Assembly (NCBI GenBank): GCA_028276205.1
Contig: JAPYWU010000111.1
Location: 1-5,195, forward strand
Length of the DNA stretch: 5,195 bases
DNA from: Dictyoglomaceae bacterium
Lineage (GTDB): Bacteria; Dictyoglomota; Dictyoglomia; Dictyoglomales; Dictyoglomaceae
Reading direction: 5' to 3'
Shown: piece after piece, positions 1 to 5,195 of the stretch
Position numbering within the stretch: the stretch's first letter is position 1
Layout: every line of letters begins with the position of its first letter
The notes under the pieces: generated by a model
Seen by the model: only the letters and a program-made list of their open reading frames with translations
Database searches by the model: none
Told to the model about the DNA's origin: nothing
Translations under genes and position numbers: made by a program

Positions 1-134
1 GGGTTTAACTTGTAAATATCTTCTATAGTGAGCTTGTCACGATTTATCACGATAGTAGTGGTCTTTAGTCTCAAAAAATAGTTGTAGATATTATACGTAA
101 ATGAATCAAGATTGTCTATAATCAAAACCTTCAT
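1..134 (-). CDS. TrpG/PabA-type glutamine amidotransferase, N-terminal part (runs off left edge)
   Basis: Forty-four complete codons are visible from an ATG at 134-132, reading leftwards off the window. The N-terminus MKVLIIDNLDSFTYN is the classic opening of class I glutamine amidotransferases that serve chorismate-using enzymes (TrpG of anthranilate synthase, PabA of aminodeoxychorismate synthase). It is followed by an IVINRDKLTIEDIYKLN stretch that matches the second strand and helix of the same fold. The catalytic Cys-His-Glu triad lies beyond the edge, so function and integrity cannot be judged. Family role: this subunit releases ammonia from glutamine for the partner TrpE or PabB. A Shine-Dalgarno-like GAGGAAGG lies at 153-146, 11 bases before the start, which is a little long. 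TrpG and PabA cannot be told apart from this piece, so no symbol is given. The next gene to the right is divergent and broken. Confidence 0.82.
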   Translation of the reverse strand, partial: MKVLIIDNLDSFTYNIYNYFLRLKTTTIVINRDKLTIEDIYKLN

Positions 135-232
135 TGTAAAAAACGCCTTCCTCAGTTTGCCAGAGATTATCTTTGATATTTTTTTTGTGATACTTTATAT
201 CAAAAAAGTGCATTCTTGTACTTTCCATTATT

Positions 233-261
233 ACACTATAAATTGCAAAGACATATATCAA
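233..261 (-). promoter_or_regulatory. Possible promoter for the minus-strand amidotransferase gene
   Basis: On the minus strand, TTGATA (261-256) is followed either after 15 bases by TATAGT (240-235) or after 17 bases by TAGTGT (238-233). Transcription would start roughly at 226 and leave a leader of about 90 bases before the TrpG/PabA start. The location, in the divergent intergenic gap, is right for a promoter. In sequence this AT-rich such matches arise easily by chance, so this is only a candidate. No clear operator, T-box or tandem-Trp leader peptide was seen in the leader. Confidence 0.22.
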
Positions 262-357
262 CATTATTTTGCTATATTCTGTTAAAATTGAGCTACTAAT
301 AAATCTCAAAAAATTATTTTACTTACTTGAAAATTTAGAAAGGGTCAAAAAGATAAA

Positions 358-1430
358 ATGGAAAAATAAAAGGTCTATTTTACATATTTCAAAACTAACC
401 CCAAGTATAATATGCCTGATAATCTCGAAAACCTTGTAAAAAAGCAGAGATTGAAACAATCGATTTTAAAAACGAGTCTTTCTATCAAAGTCCACTTTGG
501 TGAATCTGGAAATCTTGTTTATATAAGACAAAACTATGTTGCAAGGATGGTAAAAATCTTTATAAAAAGTCTTTTGTTTCAGATTCAAATACACTTTACA
601 TAGATCAAAGAAGGAAAGTTTTGGACTACTTAAAAGCATTTTACGAAAATGGTTTTAACTTGCTTGTGCTTTTGGATACTTCGTGATGATTCAGATGATC
701 TGAAAGGGACAGAGTACAGAGAGACTGGTGTAAAACTCAAACATACGCAAAAAAGCAAAGATTAGTTCTGCTATTGCAGATGTTGAAATTATAATCTTAA
801 TGAATCATTTTAAGGGCCATGAGAAGACTGGTTTTGGCGGTGCTATAAAAAAGCATTGATATAGGTTCTGCTTTGCGTAGTAGGATAAATTTTTTTGCAC
901 TCATCCTCAAAGTCTCTTATAAAGCTCTCAAAATGCGTAGGTTTTGGAATTTATGTAAAAACCTGTGCAAAGCATGCTATTCCACTCAATGAGAAGAAAG
1001 TTGTTATTGGTTATAAAGAGTGTGTTGGAAGCGGTCAGTGTATTGCTGTGTGTCAGTTTTGAGCAATGACATTCAAATGTGATGAGACAGTATCAATTGC
1101 AAGTGAGAAGATTTCTGAGTATACTTATGAAGTGTTCAAAGACAAGCCTAATTTTTATAAATACTTTATAATGTACATATCTCTTGACTGCAGATTCTGT
1201 TCACACAATGATATTTCTGTTACATTTGACAAGACATGGGTTAATCTTGTAAATAGTACAACCTATGTGCTATTAGGCCCTACTTTTGAAAAAAGTAAAA
1301 ATTACAAAAGTTAATGGAAAACTTGACAGGTTCAAGAGCTTTCATCCTGAAACAGATTAGAGAGTTGCACTAAAGCATGCGCAGGATATTGGACTGGGAA
1401 AATTTAGAATATAAGCTTGTGAAAGTATAA
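358..1430 (+). pseudogene. DUF362 ferredoxin-domain protein, heavily decayed but nearly full length
   Basis: Stitching the three frames recovers an almost complete DUF362-type protein. In order: KVYFTYFKTNPKYNMPDNLE (370-429), VHFGESGNLVYIRQNYVAR (490-546), FVSDSNTLYIDQRRKVLDYL (573-632), DDLKGTEYRE (694-723), SSAIADVEIIILMNHFKGHE (764-823), TGFGG (827-841), a two-cluster ferredoxin segment (898-1059), KISEYTYEVFKDKPNFY (1108-1158), FKSFHPETD then a stop then RVALKHAQDIGLG (1331-1399), and a terminal LEYKLVKV (1404-1427) with stop 1428-1430. Lesions: stops at 367-369, 1060-1062 and 1358-1360 (the last where the family usually has Trp, TGG to TAG); frame changes near 571, 685, 755, 853, 890, 1300 and 1402; an in-frame loss of about a dozen codons near 1225. 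The likely original start is the ATG at 358, with a weak GAAAGGG at 338-344. Family members are thought to be iron-sulfur proteins of poorly defined role, some 365 residues long, so little length has been lost. It cannot make a working protein. Confidence 0.9.
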
Positions 1431-1553
1431 ATATCTTCAATTCGGAATTTGGATTTAAATAAAGGAAGAAGAGAAGTAAGTAGAGAATAACTAGACAATA
1501 TAGGAATATAGTATTAAGATAATTTTTAAGAATAATATTTCAGATTTCGTTAT
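1431..1553. other. Gene-free AT-rich spacer between pseudogene and operon
   Basis: No ORF with recognisable similarity was found on either strand. The stretch begins immediately after the pseudogene's terminal codon. It contains a purine-rich run (1461-1490) and a short odd palindrome AATTCGGAATT (1439-1449) too small to be a terminator. No hairpin followed by a T run is present, so no terminator separates the pseudogene from the operon downstream. A promoter candidate near the right end is listed separately. Confidence 0.5.
1492..1520 (+). promoter_or_regulatory. Candidate sigma-A-type promoter upstream of the yitT-maf-mre genes
   Basis: TAGACA (1492-1497) and TAAGAT (1515-1520) are separated by exactly 17 bases. 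They match the TTGACA/TATAAT consensus at 5 and 4 of 6 positions. The predicted transcription start, near 1527, would lie about 160 bases upstream of the yitT start and would include the small ORF at 1554. It is the best-spaced candidate I saw in front of the operon. A TAATAT nearer the gene (1661-1666) lies too close to the ribosome binding site to serve. Base composition makes chance matches likely. Confidence 0.3.
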
Positions 1554-1703
1554 ATGGTAATAAATAAAAAAGACAAAAAGAGAGTATTAGAAGCTATTAG
1601 AAAAGGTGTGATAGATACAATGGATTTAAGCTTTCTTAATTTGATAGATGCAATAATTTTTAATATGGAACGAGGAAGTATAATTTATGAAAAAAATTAT
1701 TGA
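1554..1703 (+). pseudogene. 49-codon ORF, possible N-terminal remnant of a transposase
   Basis: The ATG at 1554 opens a frame that stops at 1701-1703. Its charged start, NKKDKKRVLEAIRKGVIDTM, followed by DLSFLNLIDAIIFNM, reads like the N-terminus of transposase proteins I recall from thermophilic Firmicutes, where a comparable segment precedes a much longer catalytic region. That recollection has not been checked. From about 1665 the frame runs into the ribosome binding site and first codons of yitT (17-base overlap), so the last dozen residues are probably not native. No good ribosome binding site precedes 1554. The most economical reading is a truncated remnant. A genuine small protein translated ahead of yitT is the alternative. 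Confidence 0.4.
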
Positions 1704-2523
1704 TTTATTGGGAATAACCTTAGGGGCTTTTTTAATAGCTTTAAGTATAGATGTATTTTTGGCTCCTAACAAACTTGTAGGTGGGGGAGTTAGCGGAATA
1801 GCTATTATCCTATACTATATTTTTAAATCTCCTGTTGGTATTACAATGCTTCTTTTAAACATACCCATATTTATATTGGGTATTAAGATACTTGGTTCTT
1901 CTTTTGGTTTTAAAACCTTGTATGGAACTTTTATGTTATCTTTTTTTGTAGATCTACTTAATCTTTTTAAATTGCCAATTATAAAGGATCCAATAATTGC
2001 AACAGTTTATGGTGGTATATTGGGAGGATTAGGGCTTGGTATAGTATTTAAATATGGGGGATCTACTGGTGGAACAGATATTTTAGCCCAAGTATTTTCT
2101 CATTTTTCTGGATTAAATCTGGGACAATCGTTGTTAATAATAGATGGGATTATAGTACTTTCTGCAGGTTTTATTTTTGACTTTGTTTTAGCCTTATATG
2201 CTCTTCTCGTTATTTTTATCCAAGGATATTCCATAGATTTAGTACAGCAAGGATTATCATATACTAAAGCTGCTCTTATTTTCTCGGATAGACCAAGGGA
2301 TATTGGAGAAAAAATTCTCAAAGAATTAGGTAGGGGAGTTACAGTTTTTTATGGTATGGGATTATATACTGGGAAAGAGAGAGAAATTTTATATTGTGTA
2401 GTTAGTCAATCAGAAGTTGGTAAATTAAAGGAAATAATTCATAAAAATGATCCAAAAGCTTTTGTTGTAATAACACCAGCTCATGAAGTATTAGGGGAGG
2501 GATTTAAATCTTTTAAACAATGA
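1687..2523 (+). CDS. YitT-family integral membrane protein with DUF2179 C-terminal domain
   Basis: This 278-residue protein has the YitT family layout and about the usual length. An N-terminal membrane region of roughly six hydrophobic segments (about residues 8-27, 35-48, 52-69, 78-94, 103-122, 147-182) precedes a soluble C-terminal DUF2179 domain (about 218-275). Family motifs are visible: LAPNKLVGGGVSGIA at 25-39, the glycine-rich GGSTGGTDI at 124-132, and in the C-terminal domain GVTVFYGMGLYTGKER (217-232) and the VVITPAHEVLGEGF ending (260-273). The biochemical function of the family is unknown, and transport or ligand sensing has been suggested only by architecture. GAGGAAG at 1672-1678, eight bases ahead of the ATG, supports this start. 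It heads a tight gene cluster and its stop overlaps the maf start by four bases (ATGA), implying coupled translation with maf. Confidence 0.93.
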   Translation: MKKIIDLLGITLGAFLIALSIDVFLAPNKLVGGGVSGIAIILYYIFKSPVGITMLLLNIPIFILGIKILGSSFGFKTLYGTFMLSFFVDLLNLFKLPIIKDPIIATVYGGILGGLGLGIVFKYGGSTGGTDILAQVFSHFSGLNLGQSLLIIDGIIVLSAGFIFDFVLALYALLVIFIQGYSIDLVQQGLSYTKAALIFSDRPRDIGEKILKELGRGVTVFYGMGLYTGKEREILYCVVSQSEVGKLKEIIHKNDPKAFVVITPAHEVLGEGFKSFKQ

Positions 2524-3107
2524 AAAGGGAAATAATACTTGCATCTAATTCTCCGAGAAGAAGGGAACTTCTTAAGAGTTTAGGTGTTGATTTTAAAATT
2601 TTTCCAATAGAGGTAGAAGAAATAGAAGGTAAAAAAGGGATTTCGCCTGTAGAATTGGTAAAGAAAAATGCTTTAATGAAGGCACAAAATGCAGCAGAAT
2701 TATGTCAAAATGAATATAATTTAATTATTTCTGCTGATACGATTGTGGTATTAGACGGAGAAATTATTGGTAAACCGAAAGATGAAAAAGATGCTATAAG
2801 AATTCTTAAGAAGCTAAGAGGTAAATATCATTATGTTTTTACTGGTATAGCTGTATGGGCAACTCCTGAAAATGTACATTATGTTTCTTCCGTTAGAAGC
2901 AAGGTAAAAATGAGAGATTATTCGGATAAGGAGATAGAAAGATATGTTGCAACAGGCGAACCTATTGATAAAGCTGGTGCTTATGGAATTCAAGGTAAAG
3001 GAGCATTATTAATTGAAAAAATAGAAGGTGATTACTATAATATAGTGGGATTACCATTAGTTAGATTGAATTATCTTCTTAATAAGTTTGGATATGATCT
3101 TTTATAA
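2520..3107 (+). CDS. maf: Maf nucleotide pyrophosphatase (dTTP/UTP type)
   Basis: This 195-residue protein is the normal Maf length. Maf enzymes hydrolyse nucleoside triphosphates, including modified ones, to the monophosphate plus pyrophosphate, acting as cytosolic house-cleaning enzymes. Overproduction in Bacillus subtilis inhibits septation. Visible motifs: ILASNSPRRRELL at 6-18, with the substrate-binding S-P-R-R; SADTIVV at 71-77, holding the catalytic-base Asp73; GKP at 84-86; and GEPIDKAGAYGIQGKGA (146-162), followed by IEGDYYNIVGLPL at 168-180. The KAGAYGIQG form is typical of the YhdE (dTTP/UTP) branch rather than the YceF branch; this assignment is from family knowledge. The start overlaps the yitT stop as ATGA. 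The nearest Shine-Dalgarno-like GGGGAGGG is about 18 bases upstream, so translation is probably coupled to yitT. mreB follows after 25 bases, a common neighbourhood for maf. Confidence 0.96.
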   Translation: MKREIILASNSPRRRELLKSLGVDFKIFPIEVEEIEGKKGISPVELVKKNALMKAQNAAELCQNEYNLIISADTIVVLDGEIIGKPKDEKDAIRILKKLRGKYHYVFTGIAVWATPENVHYVSSVRSKVKMRDYSDKEIERYVATGEPIDKAGAYGIQGKGALLIEKIEGDYYNIVGLPLVRLNYLLNKFGYDLL

Positions 3108-3121
3108 AAATTAAAAGGAAG

Positions 3122-3128
3122 AAGGAGG
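3122..3128 (+). promoter_or_regulatory. Strong ribosome binding site of mreB
   Basis: AAGGAGG, a full match to the anti-Shine-Dalgarno core, lies only four bases before the mreB ATG at 3133. It is much stronger than the site ahead of mreC (AAGAAG at 4178-4183). This would fit the higher MreB demand of a filament-forming protein relative to its membrane partners. Confidence 0.75.
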
Positions 3129-3132
3129 ACTT

Positions 3133-4179
3133 ATGGCTTTGAATTTTTTAGCAGGAATTTTTTCTAAAGATTTAGGTATTGATTTGGGAACTGCAAATAC
3201 AGTTGTATATGTAAGAGGAAAAGGAATAGTTATTTTTGAACCATCTATGGTGGCAATAAGAAGAAGTGATAAGAAGGTTGTTGCGGTTGGTGAAGAGGCA
3301 AAGAAAATGCTTGGAAGGACTCCTGAAGAGATTGTTACTATAAGGCCATTAAAAGATGGGGTCATAGCAGATTTTGATGCTGCAGAAAAGATGATTAGAT
3401 ACTTTATAGAAAAGGTTCACAATAAAAGAGATTTTTTAGTAAGTCCTCGAATGGTCATAGGTATACCATCGGGAACTACACCTGTGGAGCGTAGAGCTGT
3501 TTTAGATACTGCATATTCTGCTGGTGCAAGAGATGTTTTACTTGTTACAGAGCCTATTGCTAGTGCATTAGGTGCTGATCTTCCAATATGGGAACCCTCT
3601 GGTAATATTATTGTAGATATTGGAGGAGGAACTACTGAAATAGCTGTTATTTCCTTAGGAGGAATAGTGGTTAGCACCTCTATAAAGGTAGCAGGAGATG
3701 AGATGGATGAGGCTATTGTTCATTATATAAGGAAAAAATACAATCTTTTTATAGGAGAAAGGACTGCGGAAGAGATAAAGATTAATCTTGGAAATGCTGA
3801 TTTTGGAGAAGAAAATAAAACCTATATGGAAGTTAAAGGAAGGGATTTGCTTACTGGAGTGCCCCGTAATATAGAGATTAATTCCGCAGAAGTCAGAGAA
3901 GCTTTAAAGGATACCATTGATATGATTGTAGAAGCAATTAGAGATACCTTAGAGAAAACCCCTCCAGAACTTGCAGCAGATATCATGGACAAAGGTATAG
4001 TTTTAGCAGGTGGGGGTGCTCTCTTGAGAGGTCTTGATTCATATATATCGGAACAAATAGGGGTTGCAACTATTGTTGCAGAAGAGCCTTTACTTTGTGT
4101 AGTAAAAGGAACAGGAAAAATTATTGAAGAATTTGATAAATATAAACAGGTGCTTGCTTCAGTTAAAGAGAATTATTAA
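3133..4179 (+). CDS. mreB: Rod-shape determining actin homologue MreB
   Basis: The 348-residue length is typical. MreB is a bacterial actin that binds ATP and polymerises on the inner face of the membrane. Its filaments orient the elongasome (MreC, MreD, RodA, PBP2) for side-wall peptidoglycan synthesis. The actin-fold signatures are all present: phosphate-1 loop DLGIDLGTANT (13-23), phosphate-2 loop VDIGGGTTE (161-169), adenosine motif GIVLAGGGALLRGL (288-301), and LVTEPIASALGA (137-148) with the likely catalytic Glu140. IGIPSGTTPVERRA (109-122) is also characteristic. The N-terminal MALNFLAGIF is hydrophobic and could contribute to membrane contact, as in other MreBs; this is an inference. 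The start is fixed by AAGGAGG just upstream. No shifts or missing motifs were seen. mreC begins 13 bases after the stop. Confidence 0.98.
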   Translation: MALNFLAGIFSKDLGIDLGTANTVVYVRGKGIVIFEPSMVAIRRSDKKVVAVGEEAKKMLGRTPEEIVTIRPLKDGVIADFDAAEKMIRYFIEKVHNKRDFLVSPRMVIGIPSGTTPVERRAVLDTAYSAGARDVLLVTEPIASALGADLPIWEPSGNIIVDIGGGTTEIAVISLGGIVVSTSIKVAGDEMDEAIVHYIRKKYNLFIGERTAEEIKINLGNADFGEENKTYMEVKGRDLLTGVPRNIEINSAEVREALKDTIDMIVEAIRDTLEKTPPELAADIMDKGIVLAGGGALLRGLDSYISEQIGVATIVAEEPLLCVVKGTGKIIEEFDKYKQVLASVKENY

Positions 4180-4192
4180 GAAGTATTTTTAA

Positions 4193-4981
4193 ATGGATAA
4201 ACAAAGAATTAAATGGCGGTTGGCATTTTTGGTACTGCTACTCTCTATTCTTCTTTGGGAGAGTGGATACTTAGAAATTTGGGCAACCAATCTTCAAAAA
4301 GCATTTTCTAATATAGTTGATGACATAGAGAATTTTCTTAATGAGTGGAAAAGTCTTTTTACTTTAACTGAAAATTTGCAAAAGGAAATAGAGACATTGA
4401 GGAACGAAAATTTTGAGTTATATAAGGAAAATTTGAGGCTTAAAATGATTTTAGAAAATCTAAGACAGAAAGAAGAGACAGCAATTTGGATAAAAGAACT
4501 GGAAGAGAAAAATTTTTCATTGGTATATGCTAACATTATTGGAAGAGATCCTGTAAAGTGGAATCTTGAATTTAAGATAGATAAGGGAGAAAAAGATGGT
4601 ATCAAAAAGGGTATGGCAGTACTTTATAAGGACCAAATAGTTGGAAAAATTTATAAAACAGGAAAAAATTATTCAATAGTGAAGACAATTTATGATCCAA
4701 ATACAGTAATAGGAGTAATGATTTGGGAGACAAAAGATCATGGAATAGTTAAAGGAGCCTTTGATCATATAGAAATGGCTTATATATTTTCAGATCATGG
4801 TATTAAGACTAATCATAGTGTAATAACTTCAGGAATTGATGAATATATACCCTTTGGTTTAAAGGTAGGATATATTTCTCAGTTAGAAGAAAAGAATGTT
4901 TTAGCTTTTACAAGAATAAAAGTATATCCACAGGTTGATTTGTCAAATATGGAGGGGGTTGCGGTTTGTCTGAAATTTTAA
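4193..4981 (+). CDS. mreC: Rod-shape determining protein MreC
   Basis: The protein has 262 residues and standard MreC architecture: a short cytoplasmic N-terminus (KQRIKWR), one transmembrane helix (about residues 9-24), a long charged coiled coil (about 57-106, rich in Leu/Glu/Lys heptads), then the extracytoplasmic beta domain. In the beta domain the family pattern is clear: ANIIGRDPVKWNLEFKIDKG (113-132), GIKKGMAVLYKDQIVGKI (136-153), ITSGIDEYIPFGLKVGYI (211-228) and the terminal PQVDLSNMEGVAV (246-258). MreC links cytoplasmic MreB to the periplasmic or extracellular synthases and is thought to activate the PBP2-RodA pair. The ribosome binding site is weak (AAGAAG at 4178-4183, overlapping the mreB stop), so coupling to mreB is likely. 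Its last 16 bases are shared with mreD. Confidence 0.97.
   Translation: MDKQRIKWRLAFLVLLLSILLWESGYLEIWATNLQKAFSNIVDDIENFLNEWKSLFTLTENLQKEIETLRNENFELYKENLRLKMILENLRQKEETAIWIKELEEKNFSLVYANIIGRDPVKWNLEFKIDKGEKDGIKKGMAVLYKDQIVGKIYKTGKNYSIVKTIYDPNTVIGVMIWETKDHGIVKGAFDHIEMAYIFSDHGIKTNHSVITSGIDEYIPFGLKVGYISQLEEKNVLAFTRIKVYPQVDLSNMEGVAVCLKF
4951..4957 (+). promoter_or_regulatory. Ribosome binding site that sets the TTG start of mreD
   Basis: GGAGGGG lies inside the 3' end of mreC, eight bases before a TTG at 4966. No ATG or GTG in the mreD frame lies at a suitable distance, so this strong site is the main argument for the TTG start. In mreC the same bases encode part of the conserved MEGVAV ending. 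Confidence 0.7.
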
Positions 4982-5195
4982 TCTTTTTAAGTTCTTTAAT
5001 TTTAGCTTTTTTACAGACAAAAATTACCTTTTTAGGATTTCATCCGGATTTAGTTTTAATTTTTTTTGTTTTTCTTCTTTTTAAAAGTTTATATTTCCAA
5101 GGAATATCCATAATTTTATCCTTTTCTCTAAAGGTTTTTTCTACCATTCCTTTCTATTTATTTCTGATTTATTGGGTTATTATCGAAATTATAGT
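4966..5195 (+). CDS. mreD: Rod-shape determining membrane protein MreD, N-terminal part (runs off right edge)
   Basis: A frame opens with TTG at 4966 and continues without a stop to the window edge (76 codons plus two bases). The protein is extremely hydrophobic, as MreD is. A first helix, EILIFLSSLILAFLQ (3-17), precedes GFHPDLVL (24-31), matching the family pattern of a Leu-Gln at the end of helix one and a Pro-Asp-Leu before helix two. Further hydrophobic stretches lie at about 28-39, 46-59 and 61-76. MreD is a small (about 160 residues) polytopic partner of MreC in the elongasome; about half is seen here. The assignment rests on topology, those short motifs and its place directly after mreC, because MreD sequences diverge strongly. 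The 16-base overlap with mreC implies tight coupling. Confidence 0.85.
   Translation, partial: MSEILIFLSSLILAFLQTKITFLGFHPDLVLIFFVFLLFKSLYFQGISIILSFSLKVFSTIPFYLFLIYWVIIEII

Noticed and set aside
179..207. Hairpin TGATA/TATCA with a five-base loop, flanked by a T run and an A run, considered as a bidirectional terminator
   Set aside because: The stem is only five pairs plus A-T pairing with a bulged G, it contains almost no GC, and it sits between divergent genes where no terminator is expected.
106..309. 67-codon minus-strand ORF upstream of the amidotransferase, considered as a small protein or trp leader peptide
   Set aside because: It overlaps the TrpG/PabA start in another frame, contains only one Trp and no tandem Trp codons, and has no recognisable motif. 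It is best explained as chance in an AT-rich leader.
412..603. Independent 63-residue hypothetical protein
   Set aside because: Its sequence, including VHFGESGNLVYIRQNYVAR, is one frame segment of the DUF362 relic, and its natural continuation lies in another frame from 573.
1060..1062. TGA as a selenocysteine codon or sign of an alternative genetic code
   Set aside because: TAA and TAG stops and several frameshifts also interrupt the same relic, and the intact genes nearby use TGA and TAA normally as terminators. Simple decay explains it.
1066..1314. Independent 82-residue hypothetical protein
   Set aside because: It is in the same frame as the ferredoxin segment just upstream, separated only by the TGA at 1060-1062, and aligns to the C-terminal part of the DUF362 family.
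1641..1666. TTGATA and TAATAT as a promoter for yitT
   Set aside because: The spacing is only 14 bases, and the predicted transcript would begin within the ribosome binding site.
2100..4605. Minus-strand ORFs inside yitT, mreB and mreC
   Set aside because: They lie wholly antisense to well-supported genes, have no recognisable motifs or upstream binding sites, and look like shadow frames.

Overview
The window is AT-rich bacterial DNA from what looks like a low-GC thermophile or clostridium-like bacterium. The protein style (Lys/Glu/Ile-rich, compact genes) would fit Dictyoglomus or a thermophilic Firmicute. This is an impression from memory, not a database result. It splits into an eroded left third and an intact, densely packed operon on the right.

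Left third (1 to about 1670). The first 134 bases, read on the minus strand, encode the start of a TrpG/PabA-type glutamine amidotransferase that runs off the left edge. An intergenic stretch of about 220 bases separates it from a divergent plus-strand relic (358-1430). Reading across all three frames, the relic reconstructs a nearly full-length DUF362 protein with a two-cluster ferredoxin domain. At least ten independent lesions break it: three in-frame stops, about six frameshifts and an internal deletion. Three of the expected cluster cysteines are also gone. After this comes a short gene-free stretch and a 49-codon ORF (1554-1703). That ORF resembles the N-terminus of a transposase and appears to be cut off directly in front of the next operon.

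Right part (1687-5195). Five plus-strand genes follow with almost no gaps: a YitT-family membrane protein, Maf nucleotide pyrophosphatase (4-base overlap), mreB, mreC and the start of mreD (TTG start, overlapping mreC). MreB, MreC and MreD form the core of the elongasome, which places cell-wall synthesis along the side wall. Maf commonly sits beside mre genes. The inclusion of yitT as first gene, with a 4-base stop/start overlap to maf, is the less usual part of the arrangement.

I found no CRISPR array, RNA gene or complete mobile element. Nothing convincingly points to a wholly new system. The most informative material is the multi-lesion pseudogene, the truncated amidotransferase and the possible transposase remnant at the operon boundary.
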